Assembly (NCBI RefSeq): GCF_001039355.2
Contig: NW_019774180.1
Span: 1-30,097, forward strand
DNA from: Lingula anatina
Taxonomy: Eukaryota; Brachiopoda; Lingulata; Lingulida; Lingulidae
DNA length: 30,097 bases
Direction of reading: 5' to 3'
The position numbers were made by a program, and so were the translations under genes. Below are positions 1 through 10,326 of this stretch, piece after piece (position 1 is the stretch's first letter; each line of letters opens with the position of its first letter). The notes under the pieces are model-generated. The model was not told where the DNA came from, ran no database searches, and worked only from the letters and a program-made list of their open reading frames with translations.

Positions 1-394
1 TAAAAGGATTAGGCGGTTTTCCTTTCATGTACGTCCGCCATATTTAGGTCTCGGTCTTGCTGACCCTTGGATCTTCTCGATGTGAATGCGGTCTAAGAAG
101 AACCGTTGTAATCTCATGTAATTGCCCAAAATATGATTACAATTAAACCACGCTGTATCAGATCAAAATAAAAATGCTCGCCAGATATATTTCTTTTTCA
201 ACGTATAAAATAATTAAACACATTAGAAATAGCCCATGGTAAGAGCACTGACACGTAGAAGCGATAGTTGAATACATATATCAGTAAAACTTCTTTAGAT
301 GTTATTTACATTTTGAATTCAAAGTAAAACTAAGTTTCTTTGACATACGTTTTTTTTTTAAATTTGGATTCAAGGTTATCAAAGCACTATTTAC
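1..394 (-). other. Intron 2 of gene 1 (partial)
   Basis: No coding potential is seen. The stretch around 130-330 is the reverse-complement counterpart of the intron 2 segment at about 4290-4500 of gene 2, which supports reading it as the intron between exons 2 and 3. Confidence 0.6.
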
Positions 395-592
395 CTTTGT
401 GGCATTTTTCTGCATCTTAAACTCAATATCATTAATGCTCGAACTGCTGTCCAATGCGAAGACAATATCAAGAGCAGGGTTTTTACAGTTGGCTTGCTCG
501 GGGGTACAGGGAGACACAATCTTCTTTAAAATGTCCGAGAGCTCACTTGCCGTAGTTGATGTCCCTTGTTGATAGTATAGTTGATAATATTG

Positions 593-635
<43 letters not shown>

Positions 636-679
636 CTTTTTACTCCCCATTTTAGGAGTTCGAGTGTCTACATGCAAAA

Positions 680-711
<32 letters not shown>

Positions 712-1205
712 AATAAAAAAATTTATCACGTTTTTGTCATCTAAGGATTCCATTTTGTCATTATTAAGAAAACTCAGTTGATCCAGAAAAGGCATCAATG
801 GCAACAACTAAGAAAATGACTAACAGTAATACCAAATGCATGAATATTCCCATGCCAGTCATTTTCAAGAAGCTCGTGTGATGTTCAGTAAACATGTATA
901 TACCATGAAGTTATTTTTCTGTTGAATTTATCCCGTATTGTAATGTATATGTTATTGTTTTTTTTTATGAAAATGTACTGATTTAAACCTAAAAATATAT
1001 GTTATATTAAAAGATACTGTAAAGCTTGGATAGGGATTTGATAGTCAAAGTTTGTCATATTGAACGTGAACGTTGTCGTATTCATCGGCGGTTTATGGAA
1101 TACGATTATCAATAACTTACCGTTACCCTGAGGAATAGAGGTAACCACACACCACTCGTTCAGGAACAGAGCAGCAGTCAAAATGAGTGCACAAAATCGC
1201 TTCAT
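395..1205 (-). CDS. Secreted vWA-domain protein, gene 1 (exons 1-2 only, continues past the left edge)
   Basis: Two exons on the minus strand. Exon 1 is 1205-1121 (85 nt). It encodes a signal peptide starting MKRFCALILTAALFLNEWC and ends at a GTAAGT donor in phase 1. Exon 2 is 564-395 (170 nt), preceded by ...CAACAAG and followed by a GTAAAT donor in phase 0. It encodes a Ser/Thr-rich linker with a Cys pair (C-x6-C) and then the first vWA strand with an intact MIDAS motif, DSSSS. Exons 3-5 should lie left of position 1: bases 1-394 match intron 2 of the complete gene at 3495-6024. The gene is head to head with the first exon at 2650. The two exons show no stop or frameshift. The role beyond secretion and ligand or metal binding by a vWA fold is unknown. 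Confidence 0.8.
565..1120 (-). other. Intron 1 of gene 1, with two microsatellites
   Basis: This intron contains a (TA)n run at 595-633, about 30 bp upstream of the exon 2 acceptor, and an (AAAT)n run at 677-712. The remainder (about 780-1000) matches intron 1 of the minus-strand copy at 23115-23340. It has no other coding signal. Confidence 0.7.
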
Positions 1206-1253
1206 TTCGGTTCCAGCGTTGGATCTGTATAATCTAACTTATAACCGCGCTGT

Positions 1254-1320
1254 CTTATATAATACTAAGAACGGATGCGCTGCTGACACACCTATTGTGT
1301 TGTTATTGCCAATGGCTAAT
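1254..1320 (-). promoter_or_regulatory. Core promoter of gene 1: double CCAAT and TATA box
   Basis: On the minus strand a double inverted CCAAT block (ATTAGCCATTGGCAAT, 1320-1305) is followed by a TATATAAG box at 1261-1254. The start codon lies 48 bp downstream. Spacing from the start of the CCAAT block to the end of the TATA box is 67 bp, identical in five of the six first-exon copies in the window. Confidence 0.65.
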
Positions 1321-2537
1321 GTAACCGCCAAAGACGAATTTAATGGCAGTCGAGTACAAGATTCCTGTGACATTTGTCAGAATTGAGGGGAAATATGTAG
1401 CCTCACCGGCTGCATTTAAACATCGCTTCGTAAAGATTGTCCTTGCTCTCCAAATAAAGTTAATAACTTACCAGTATCAAAGAAATTGCAAAGCGCGGAA
1501 CAATTTTAACGAAATTCTGCAATTGCTTTGTTGCAAAATAAGCTGGAATGTATGAAATTGGAACAAAAATCTTAATGTACACAGGAACCTCAAGGCAGAC
1601 TTGAAGGAAATAGCTGTCTGTTGTAATGACAGTCTAAGTGCAGCCATGGTGGACCATAATGCCTTAACCTGCGCCCGTTAAATATTTAATTTCTGTCAAG
1701 AACATGTTCTTTGAGACAACAAGGTTTTATAAAACTAGAACTTAGCACTAAAGTGGGACAATTATTGCGCCGTGTCGACTAACGTAAGCAAACAATGCCA
1801 CGACTTTAGATTCTTTGTGAAACACTCCTAGTCGACTGCAGCGTAGTCGGCCTATCTAGGTCATTCAGCTCGAGCCAGTCAACTACGGATTTAAGGTTCT
1901 TTGTGAATTGGGGGCCTGCTCTGTAAACATGCACTTAGTATTCAGTTGGCATGGTCACGTTTCAAAATGTAAAACTCAACATATTGGGCCGCAATTAAAC
2001 AAGGCGTAATGCTCTTGTCATCCTCTGTACATCCCTCAAAGCAATGTATGTATATTTTCTGATTAGGCGCCAGGCGCACTAATTGTCCCATTTTAGTGCT
2101 CAGTTCTAGTTTTATAAAAACCTTGTTGTCTCAAAGAACATGTTCTTGACAGAAATTAAATATTTAACGAGCGCACGTTGAGGCATTACAATGTATGGTT
2201 GACCATGGCTGCACTTAGACTACCATTAGAACAGACAGCTATTTCATTCAAGTCTACATTGAGATTCCTGTGTTCCTTAGGACTTTTGTTCAGATATTTC
2301 ATGCATTCCAGCTTGAAATAAAGCAATTTCAGAGTTTGGTTCCAACTGTTCCGCGCTTTGCAATTTCTTTGATACCGGTAAGTTATTGATTTTTTTATTT
2401 GGAGAGCAAGGACAGTCTTTAGGAAGCGGTGTTTGAACGGGGCCGGTTAGGCTACATATTTCCCCTTAATTAAGACAAATGTCACATGTATCTTGTACTA
2501 GAGGTAGATTGCCATTAAATTCGTCTTTGGCTGTTAC

Positions 2538-2606
2538 ATTGGCCATTGGCAATAACAACACAATAGGTGTGCCAGCTCAGTGCATCCTTTCTTAGTGTTA
2601 TTTAAG
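2538..2606 (+). promoter_or_regulatory. Core promoter of the orphan first exon
   Basis: The double CCAAT block ATTGGCCATTGGCAAT (2538-2553) is followed by a degenerate TATTTAAG box at 2599-2606, 43 bp before the ATG. The TATA sequence is weaker than in the copies upstream of complete genes. Confidence 0.5.
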
Positions 2607-2649
2607 ACAGCGCAGTTACTAGTTACGTTATTCCAACACTGGAACCGAA

Positions 2650-2734
2650 ATGAAGCGATTCTGTGCACTCATTCTGGTTGCTGCTATGTTGCTGAACGAG
2701 TGGTGTGTGGTTAACTCTCTTCTCGGGAGTAGTG
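2650..2734 (+). pseudogene. Orphan signal-peptide exon of the vWA family
   Basis: An 85-nt exon identical in length and phase to exon 1 of the complete genes. It encodes MKRFCALILVAAMLLNEWC and ends at a GTAAGT donor. No vWA exon 2 follows before the next first exon at 3495. Family-like intron sequence continues to about 2870 and then breaks into a repeat-rich stretch ending at an N (3147). It is either the left part of a tandem duplication whose vWA exons were lost, or an alternative first exon that could splice over 3495 into exon 2 at 4058: the donor phase is compatible. The N at 3147 leaves open an assembly join. Confidence 0.65.
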
Positions 2735-2870
2735 GTAAGTTATTGATAATTGTATTCCATAAACTGTCGATGAATAGGACAATTAATGCACAATATGATA
2801 AACCGTGTACCTTGACCGTCATATCTACATCCAAGCTTTGCGGTGTTTTTCAGTATAACAGATCCTTCCC

Positions 2871-3146
2871 GCACGAAAACGCAGTAGATACTCCAGCACA
2901 GTAGACTACTGTAATCATACTGCAAACATGCCTAAAATCTGCTTCGATTTGGGAGCTAATTAGCATATCTGAAACATGCTTCTATCATGCTGCTAATCTA
3001 CTGCCTTAATGCTCCTCTCTGTACAAACCTATGTACTTTTTGGAGTAGAATTGCAGTAGGCTATACTGCATTTCTACTGCAAATATGCTCCACACCACTA
3101 CTGCGTTAATGCTTCTTTGCTACTCCAATACTACTGCATTTTCGAG
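2871..3146. repeat. Degenerate short-repeat stretch between duplicated first exons
   Basis: About 275 bp made of imperfect reiterations of words such as CTACTGCA and AATGCT, in both orientations. It sits exactly between the end of orphan-exon homology and the N at 3147, after which the duplicated 5' flank restarts. No gene is seen. Confidence 0.45.
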
Positions 3147-3379
3147 NTTTCCAGCTTATTTTGAAACAAAGCAATTGCAGAATTTGGTTCCAATTATTCC
3201 GCGCTCTGCAATTTCTTTCATACGGGTAAGTTATTGACCTTTTTTATTTGGAGAGCAAGGACAATCTTAGGAAGCGGTGTTTGAACGCGGCCGGTGAGGC
3301 TACAAACTTCCCCTCAATCAAGACAAATGTCACATGTATCTTGCACTAGACTGTCATTAAATTCGTCTTTGGCGGTTAC

Positions 3380-3446
3380 ATTGGCCATTGGCAATAACAA
3401 CACAATAGGTATGGCAGCAGCGCATCCGTTCTTACTATTATAAAAG
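3380..3446 (+). promoter_or_regulatory. Core promoter of gene 2: double CCAAT and TATA box
   Basis: The CCAAT pair ATTGGCCATTGGCAAT (3380-3395) and a consensus TATAAAAG box (3439-3446) lie 48 bp upstream of the ATG at 3495. This predicts a transcription start near 3470 and a very short 5' UTR. The 67-bp block is conserved in all family copies. Confidence 0.7.
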
Positions 3447-3494
3447 ACAGCGCGGTTATAATTTACGTTATACAGATCCAACGCTGAAACCAAT

Positions 3495-3978
3495 ATGAAG
3501 CGATTCTGTGCACTCATTCTGGTTGCTGCTATGTTGCTGAACGAGTGGTGTGTGGTTAACTCTCTTCTCCGGAGTAGTGGTAAGTTATTGATAATTGTAT
3601 TCCATAAACTGTCGATGAATAGGGCAATTAATGCACAATATGATAAACCGTGTACCTTGACCGTCATATCTACATCCATGGTATCACTGTAAGTCATTTA
3701 CCTAGTTGTAGCCAATGGTGCCTTTTCCGGATTTACTGTTTTCCCTAAATAATGGAAACTTTAAAATAAACACCGTTTCTTGGTACCTGTATTATGACAA
3801 TTACGTGATTACAAGCTTTTTTTTGCACGTAAGCACTCAAACTCCTTATTGTTCTGCCCTTGAAACTCAGCCTTGGGGTTTACACATGTCTCATGCTTAT
3901 TTATTTCTTTAGTCATTTTAATTGTGCATAAATACTCCGGACTGTTGAGCACTCTGTCTGTACTACACGGACGCTTGT

Positions 3979-4038
<60 letters not shown>

Positions 4039-5106
4039 CAATTATTCTATCAACAAGGGACATCAACGACGGGAAGTGACCTCTCGGACATCTTACGTAA
4101 GATTGTGTCTCCCTGTACCACCGAGGAAACCGACTGCAATAATCCTGCTCTTGATATTGTCTTCGCATTGGACAGCAGTTCGAGCATTAATGATTCTGAG
4201 TTTTTCATGCAGAAAAATGCCACAAAGGTAAATAGTGCTTTGATAACCCTGAATCCAAAAAAACATATACCAAAGAAACTTAGTTTTACTTCGAATTCAA
4301 AATGTAAACAGCATCTAAAGAAGTTTTACTGATATAGGTATTCAACTCCCTCTTCTACACGTAAGTGATCTTATCATGGGCCATTTCTAATGTGTTTAAT
4401 TATTATTATACGTTAAAAAAGAAATACATCTGGCGAGCATTGTCCCATTTTTATTTTGATCTGATACAGCGTGGTTTAATTGTAACCGTATTTTGCGCAG
4501 TTATATAGGCAAAGTGAGATTACAATGGTTCTTCTTAGGCAGGCTTAGGGACCATTCCCAAACCCTATCGTACTAACTGTGAATTGATCTATCTCCAAAG
4601 GGATTCTCGCTAAATTGCAGACACGGTTTTAGAGAAACTCCTTGCATATGTATAGATCCAGTTAGATCGATCTAGGTATGAGAACCCAGTCTTATTCTCT
4701 GTGTGCGTTATAATGCATAGTTTACAAAGCGTGATAGAGCCACAATCTGCCAAAATGAATATTTTTTCTTTTGACACCAACATATTTGGTTATATGTATG
4801 ATATATATGCCATCATCTTAGCATTGTGTATGTATTGATTGTATTGAAGCCAAGCTTGCCTTTATTTCTCAGTTGATTGCTGAATTATTCAATAAGCATA
4901 CTCCCATTGCCCCCAATGGAACCCGGGTTGGTGCATTGACGTTTGCCACTGATGTGGTGAGAGAGTTCGAGCTGAATGAACACAATGGTTTGGAAGATGT
5001 TCTAGGTTACATTTACGAGATTAACAATAGAAGTAAGTCAATCTCTTTCTCTCCCTCTTTCCTAACTCTCTCTTTCTCTCTCATAAACATACAAACGCAC
5101 GCACGA

Positions 5107-5140
<34 letters not shown>

Positions 5141-6024
5141 GCTCTCCTTCTCTGTCTCACACACACACACACTCACACACACACAAACACACACACACAC
5201 AATATTATACAAAATCATTTTTTGTCTCTTTTTAGTGGGAGACACCAACATAAAACTGACTTTAGAGACTGCACAGCTCATGTTTGAAGAGTTTTTCTTG
5301 GAAGAAAAGCCGAAGCTAATATGGTTACACACTTATGGGATGTCTAACTTGGGCGATCCTCGACCAAGAGCGACAAGTATTAAAAATCAAGGTTAGTATA
5401 TCACTGAAACGTGTATATTGTGAAAACTATCTAATCAATATTCAGTCCAAGTAAAGACTTCCGCTACTCTAAGTTGACTTAAATATTGTTTTGTAAATAA
5501 TTTGAAATGTCGAGGGCCAATCGTTCTAGAAAGTCCCTGTGGCCAATTTTGTAGTTGACTTTTTCTGTACCTTATTTTAGCGATCTTCATAAAGTCTTAA
5601 AACGTTATTGTGATAATTTCACAGGTAAACATGATTTGAAAAAAAATCCATATTAAATGTCAAGTCTGTATATAAATATCAATCCTCTTATCTGATCAGA
5701 CCATAATTGATGTGACCCTTGAAACAGTTCCTATTCATATTTACCACCTGAAAAGAATGAAATAAATGAAATATACCTATGTATAATTTTTTGTTTGTTT
5801 GTTTGGATAAATCATAGTTTCTGTCACCATTTTTATCAATTATTTATCTATATTTATTTCTAGGATGGACTATCTGCGTGGTAGCTATTGGTAACCATGC
5901 GGATGTAGATAGAATCGAAGACATAGCATCTCCGGGATGTGTTGCCAAATTTGGAAGTTTTACAGAGTACGCAAATGTGGCAAGAATTGTTTTGGGCCAA
6001 GACAAATCTGATATTTCCGTTTAA
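3495..6024 (+). CDS. Secreted vWA-domain protein, gene 2 (complete, 5 exons, 243 aa)
   Basis: Exons are 3495-3579, 4058-4227, 4873-5032, 5236-5391 and 5864-6024. They total 732 nt with consistent phases (1, 0, 1, 1) and GT-AG borders. Residues 1 to about 23 form a signal peptide (hydrophobic ALILVAAMLL core). Residues 29-58 are a Ser/Thr-rich linker with Cys48 and Cys55. A single vWA domain fills about 59-243. The MIDAS DxSxS is D67-SSSS and the loop Thr is in GDTN (T142). The third metal ligand, Asp of the usual ITDG, is missing (HTYG, 170-173). Further cysteines are Cys195 and Cys216. Single small vWA domains like this occur in matrilin-like and other secreted matrix or defence proteins of invertebrates. 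The sequence does not say which. There is no transmembrane segment or GPI signal. An AATAAA lies about 150 bp after the stop. Confidence 0.85.
3981..4034. repeat. (TA)n microsatellite in intron 1 of gene 2
   Basis: 54 bp of uninterrupted TA ending 23 bp before the exon 2 acceptor at 4057/4058. Gene 1 has a (TA)n run in the same relative place. Confidence 0.9.
5042..5202 (+). repeat. (CT)n/(CA)n tract filling intron 3 of gene 2
   Basis: Most of intron 3 is a long polypyrimidine CT run followed by CA repeats. The same composite tract occupies intron 3 of every copy that has exons 3 and 4 (see 9400-9490, 19090-19215, 21185-21300), so it predates the duplications. Confidence 0.85.
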
Positions 6025-6176
6025 TTCTTCGTGTCTTTTGGACTCGCAATACCAACATATGTACGAGATTCGTTCAATACATAATAGTGTTTGCGCATTA
6101 TATAAGTCATTGAAATAGAACAATAGCGAAGTCAAATTCACCACTATCAAAAGCATAATGAATCCTGATTATCTGC

Positions 6177-6182
6177 AATAAA
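6177..6182 (+). terminator. Polyadenylation signal of gene 2
   Basis: An AATAAA hexamer 153 bp after the stop codon, followed by TG-rich sequence. The hexamer and surroundings are kept in pseudogene 3 (10484-10489). In the minus-strand copies the same place reads AATTAA. Confidence 0.6.
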
Positions 6183-7640
6183 TGTCATCACCTTGGTCAT
6201 CGGGGTGTAATTTATTTTGTATTTTTGTTCCTTAACTTGTGCGCTGTAATTGCTTTGGATTCCCGAAAAAAACACCTTTAGCACAATGTCACCATGGTTC
6301 TTTTAAATGTAATGCTTCAAAAATTATAGCTGATATTTTTATAGCTGATAAATGAAACAAAAAATATATAGTGTTTTAATAATATTTTCTGTGCCATTGT
6401 GACATGAGTTCTTTAATTGACTTCAATGAAGAAAACAAAAATAACACATGACTTAATTATTCTCACTCATAAAACAACATTTAAAGCACTATTGCTATCA
6501 TCAAACTAACCAAATAATGTTAAAAATTACGCAACCAACAAAGAGAACTCATATCAGTGTCTATAGTCACAGAAACGATCACTGATACTTCCGGTCTCTT
6601 CTTCCTGCTCCCAGGGCACTCGTGTTATTGTGTTAGTTGATATTGCTTTGCAATTCTACCGGTAGATATCTCTATAAACAAAGTGCAGTTTTGCGTGCTA
6701 GTTTGAATCTCTTTTCGTAACGTCACCTGATCTATACTGAATAGTGACTTACCGTTGATAGTTACTGTTAGAGTGTTCTCTGTGTAGTTATTATGTAATT
6801 GATTTTATTTTTCTTGACGCCCTTTTTTGTATTCTTACCAAAACTTTTGGTCATGCATGACCTCAGGGAACCCTTTGAGAAAAAAATATGTAAATGCTAA
6901 AATCAAACATTTAGTTCTCGTGTGAAGGCTGTATGTACAGGGGGTGACATATGTACTGTGCCGTTTGCATGGATGATGTTCTTTGTTACACGGGGGCCAT
7001 TTGGTAAAACTCTTTATGGTTTAACTATCTANCCAATTAAATCACTGCATATTACATAATGCAGCAGCGCAACAAACCTGGTATTCAGTTAATTGGTAGC
7101 GACACACCTGTCTACACACTTCTCCATTCACATACCTTATAAGAGATCGGAGTTTTTTTGAAAAAAGAAAGCATTTTTACCTAGGCATACCTTCGAAACT
7201 GAAATATTCCATATTAAATGTCAAGTCTGTAGTATCACCACATGGCCAGAGCAGACCAAGAATAGAGTCATCAGCAACGCATCAATAGATAATCAACACT
7301 TGCAAACCCCGTAAAAACGTGTCGGTCGGAAGTGCTTCCTTAGTGACAGTGGGCTGTTTTTTACAAAAAAAAAAAAAAAAAAAAATAATAATAAAAAAAA
7401 ATCATGAAATGAAAAGACTGTTTAGACCAAGCCACCATAGAAAAGTGTGTTACTCCTTTTTTGAGGCCATGTCCATTTAGGAACATCTTGCTATCCTACA
7501 AAATACCCATGCAGACACAATGCAACCAGTCCACCCTCCCTTTCCCCCGACAGGCAATGCCACTACATTGCCATGTCTACTACGATCAGAGGCGAGACTC
7601 TTCAATCGTAGCAATCACGGAATGCCCTTTTTAGGGCACC
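6183..7640. other. 3' flank of gene 2 and spacer to gene 3 (no gene seen)
   Basis: The first part, to about 6685, matches the 3' flank of pseudogene 3 (about 10490-11766) but lacks the roughly 650 bp present there at 11050-11700. From 6686 to about 6950 I see nothing recognisable. About 6955-7350 matches about 27745-27945 upstream of gene 6, so it belongs to the distal 5' flank carried with plus-strand copies. A poly(A) run at 7366-7383 follows. About 7430-7500 matches the reverse complement of about 24300-24380. Single N at 7032. Confidence 0.5.
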
Positions 7641-8277
7641 TTATATATCGCTATCAATAAATATCATACTAGTAGGCGAGACACCTAAATCAGTCACAAT
7701 TTTTCTCATGATTGTAATCGACATAAGAGTAAAAAACTGATCTGTAAAAACGCGCCTTGTATTCAATTGGCATGGACACATTTCAAAATGTGTTGTCTCA
7801 AAGAACGTGTACATAGCAGACATTAAACATTTAACGAGCGCCAACTGAGGCATTAAGGTCTTAGACTCTCATTACAACAGAGCTATTCCTTCAAGTCTGC
7901 GTTGAGGTCTCGTTTTCTTTAGGACTTTTGTCACAATTTCGTACATTTTTGTGAATTTTGAAAAAAAGCACTTGCAGAATTCGGTCCGAGTTATTTCATG
8001 CTTTGCAGTTTGTTTTGATAAAAGTTATTCATTGACGTTTTCATTTGGAGCACAAAGGCAGTCTTGAGGAAGCGATGTTCAAAAGCGGCCAGTGAGCGTA
8101 CATATTTCCTCTCAGTTAATACAATTGCCACATATCTCTTGCGTCATACTGTCATTAAAGTTGTCCTTGGTGATTACATTGGCCATTGGCAATAACAACA
8201 GAATAGACTTGCCAGCGGCGAATCCGTTTTTAGTATTAAATAAGACAGCGCGACTACTAGTTGTTATTCACCAAGAC
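7641..8277 (+). promoter_or_regulatory. 5' flank of pseudogene 3, with degraded core promoter
   Basis: This region matches the 5' flanks of the other copies. The double CCAAT block is intact at 8178-8193. The TATA position has drifted to TTAAATAAG (8236-8244), 33 bp before the ATG, while the CCAAT-to-TATA span of 67 bp is kept. Confidence 0.55.
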
Positions 8278-10045
8278 ATGTAGCGATTCTGTGCACTCAT
8301 TCTGGTTGCTGCACTGTTGCTGAGCGAGTGGTGTGTGGTTAACTTCATACCCCAGGGTGAGTTATTTATAATTGTATTCCAGGAAATGTCGGTGAAACGT
8401 CTCTTGTGATTTTGCAAACATTTAAACAAGCTAAACGTTTGGTGAAAAAAAGGACTCATTGTAAACTCTTCGCTTACTATGATATCTATAATAAATGTAT
8501 GAAAATATTCTCATGTATCGTTTATTATTCTATCAACAAGGGACATCAACGACGGCAAGTGAGCTCTCAGGCATTTTAAAGAAGATTGTGTCTCCCTTTA
8601 CCACCGGGCAAACCAACTGCAACAAGTCTGCTCTTGATGTTGTCTTCGCATTGGGCAGCAGTTCGGGCATTAATGATACTGAGTTTAAGGCGCAGAAATA
8701 TGCAACAAACGTAAAAGTTCCTTTGATAACGCTGAATTCAATATGTAAAAAATGTTTTTTTTCCGAAGAAACCTAATTTTACTTTGAATTCAAGATGTAA
8801 AAATATCCAAAGAATTCTAGATTTACTTAGCCGGATACCGTCTCCACACGCCAGTGATCTTATTGTGTGCTATTTTAATATCTTTAAATTATTATTATTA
8901 TACGTAAAATACATATATGTGGTGAGCATCGACCCATTTTTAGTTTGATCTGATAAAGCGTGGTTTTATTGTAACCATGTTTTGTGCAATTAGATAGTCA
9001 ATGTGGGATTAGAATGGTTCCCTTAGGCAGTTTGTTCTCTGCGTGTTTTAAAGGGGGTATTGCACACTTTACAAAGTGTGATAAAGCCCCATCATATAAC
9101 CTGTCAAAATGAAAAAAAAAATTGACACCAAAAAATTAAAATATTTGATTGTATATATTCTTTATATGCTATCATTGCAGCTCAGTTGTGAATGTATTGA
9201 ATGAAATGAAGCCAGGCATGCCTTTATTTCTCAGATGATTGTTGAATTCATCAATATGCATAATCCCATTGTCCCCGATGGAAGTCGGGTTGGTGCATTG
9301 ACGTTTGCCACTGATGTGGTCAGAGAGTTCGAGCTTAATGCACACACTGATTTGGTCATCGTTCAAGGTTACATTGACGAGATTTTTTTCGCGCTCTTTC
9401 TTAATTCTCTCTTTATCTCTCATAAACACACAAACGCGCACACGATTTCTCTCTCTCTCTGTCTCTTTGTTTCACACACACACACTCACGGACAAATACA
9501 CATTATTATAAAATAATTTATTTTTCTATTTACAAGTGGGGGCTGCGAACATAAAACTGGCTTTGGAGACTGCACAGCTCATGTTTGAAGATATTTTTCT
9601 TAGAAGAGAGCCCAACACTAATATGGCTACTTACTGACTGGTTGTATAACCTGGGCGATCTCAGACACTGCAACAAGCATTAAAAACAAGGTTAGTCTAT
9701 CTATGAAGCTTTAATGTCAATTCAGCAAACTAAGACATTGTTTTGCTAATGATTTGAAATGTCGTTGGCCAATCGTTGTGTAAAAGGCCCTGTGACCAAT
9801 GCTATAGTTGAATTTTTCCGTACCTGATTTTTCGGATTTTCAAAAAACCTTAAAACATTCCACCTTTTTGTTTAAAATGTAGGTCTTTGTGATCAGCTTG
9901 GCAGAGAATATATAACTATTTTTAGAATTAATTATTATTTTTTTGTTAAAATGATTTGGCAAATATTATCGGCCATTTTCAAGTATCCAAGTAAAAAAAA
10001 AGTAAAACCCAACATACATACACACACACACACATATACACACGC

Positions 10046-10094
<49 letters not shown>

Positions 10095-10326
10095 AAAATT
10101 TGTTTTAATAATGTATAGTTTCTTTTTCTATTATTTATCAATTCATTATCTTTATATATTTCCAGGGTGATTTATCTGTGTGGTTGTTATTGGTAACCAT
10201 GGAAATGTAGATGGAATTGCCGACATAGCATCTCCAGGATGTGTTGTCAAATTTGGAAGTTTTACAGAGTTCCCGAAAGTCGCAGGAAAGGCTCAGGACT
10301 AAGACCAAGCTGATTACCCTGGTTAG
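8278..10326 (+). pseudogene. vWA-domain gene 3, decayed five-exon copy
   Basis: All five exon positions are recognisable: 8278-8356, 8541-8710, 9235 to about 9383, 9537-9690 and 10166 to about 10326. Lesions: codon 2 of the signal peptide is TAG (AAG elsewhere). The MIDAS DSSSS reads GSSSG. The 3' end of exon 3 with its donor is deleted. Exon 4 has a one-base insertion leading to an in-frame TGA plus a short deletion further on. The first full codon of exon 5 is TGA (TGG elsewhere). A TAA also appears at 10300-10302. This is a dead copy by sequence. It is tail to tail with the minus-strand copies and is the closest relative of their 3' flanks. Confidence 0.88.
10018..10093. repeat. CA/TG microsatellite in intron 4 of pseudogene 3
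   Basis: A (CA)n block turns into a (TG)n block through a short CGCATATATG segment, giving a self-complementary tract able to form a hairpin or cruciform. Confidence 0.85.

Larger units (their letters stand above)
1206..2649. promoter_or_regulatory. Divergent, palindromic intergenic region between gene 1 and the orphan first exon
   Basis: About 1000-1775 (minus) and 2090-2870 (plus) are imperfect inverted repeats of each other, so the two first exons are fired outward from mirrored promoters. The asymmetric centre (about 1776-2089) holds no gene. Each arm carries a perfect 12-bp palindrome AGAACATGTTCT (1699-1710 and 2135-2146), roughly 490-515 bp upstream of its start codon. A 54-codon frame inside each arm is described in the findings. 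Confidence 0.7.

Noticed and set aside
3809-4168. 119-codon minus-strand frame with an (IY)n stretch
   Set aside because: The middle is the (TA)n microsatellite read as Tyr-Ile, and the rest is antisense to intron 1 and exon 2 of gene 2.
10018-10093. Regulatory Z-DNA element
   Set aside because: The CA/TG repeat could adopt Z-DNA or a hairpin, but it lies in an intron of a pseudogene and nothing ties it to regulation.
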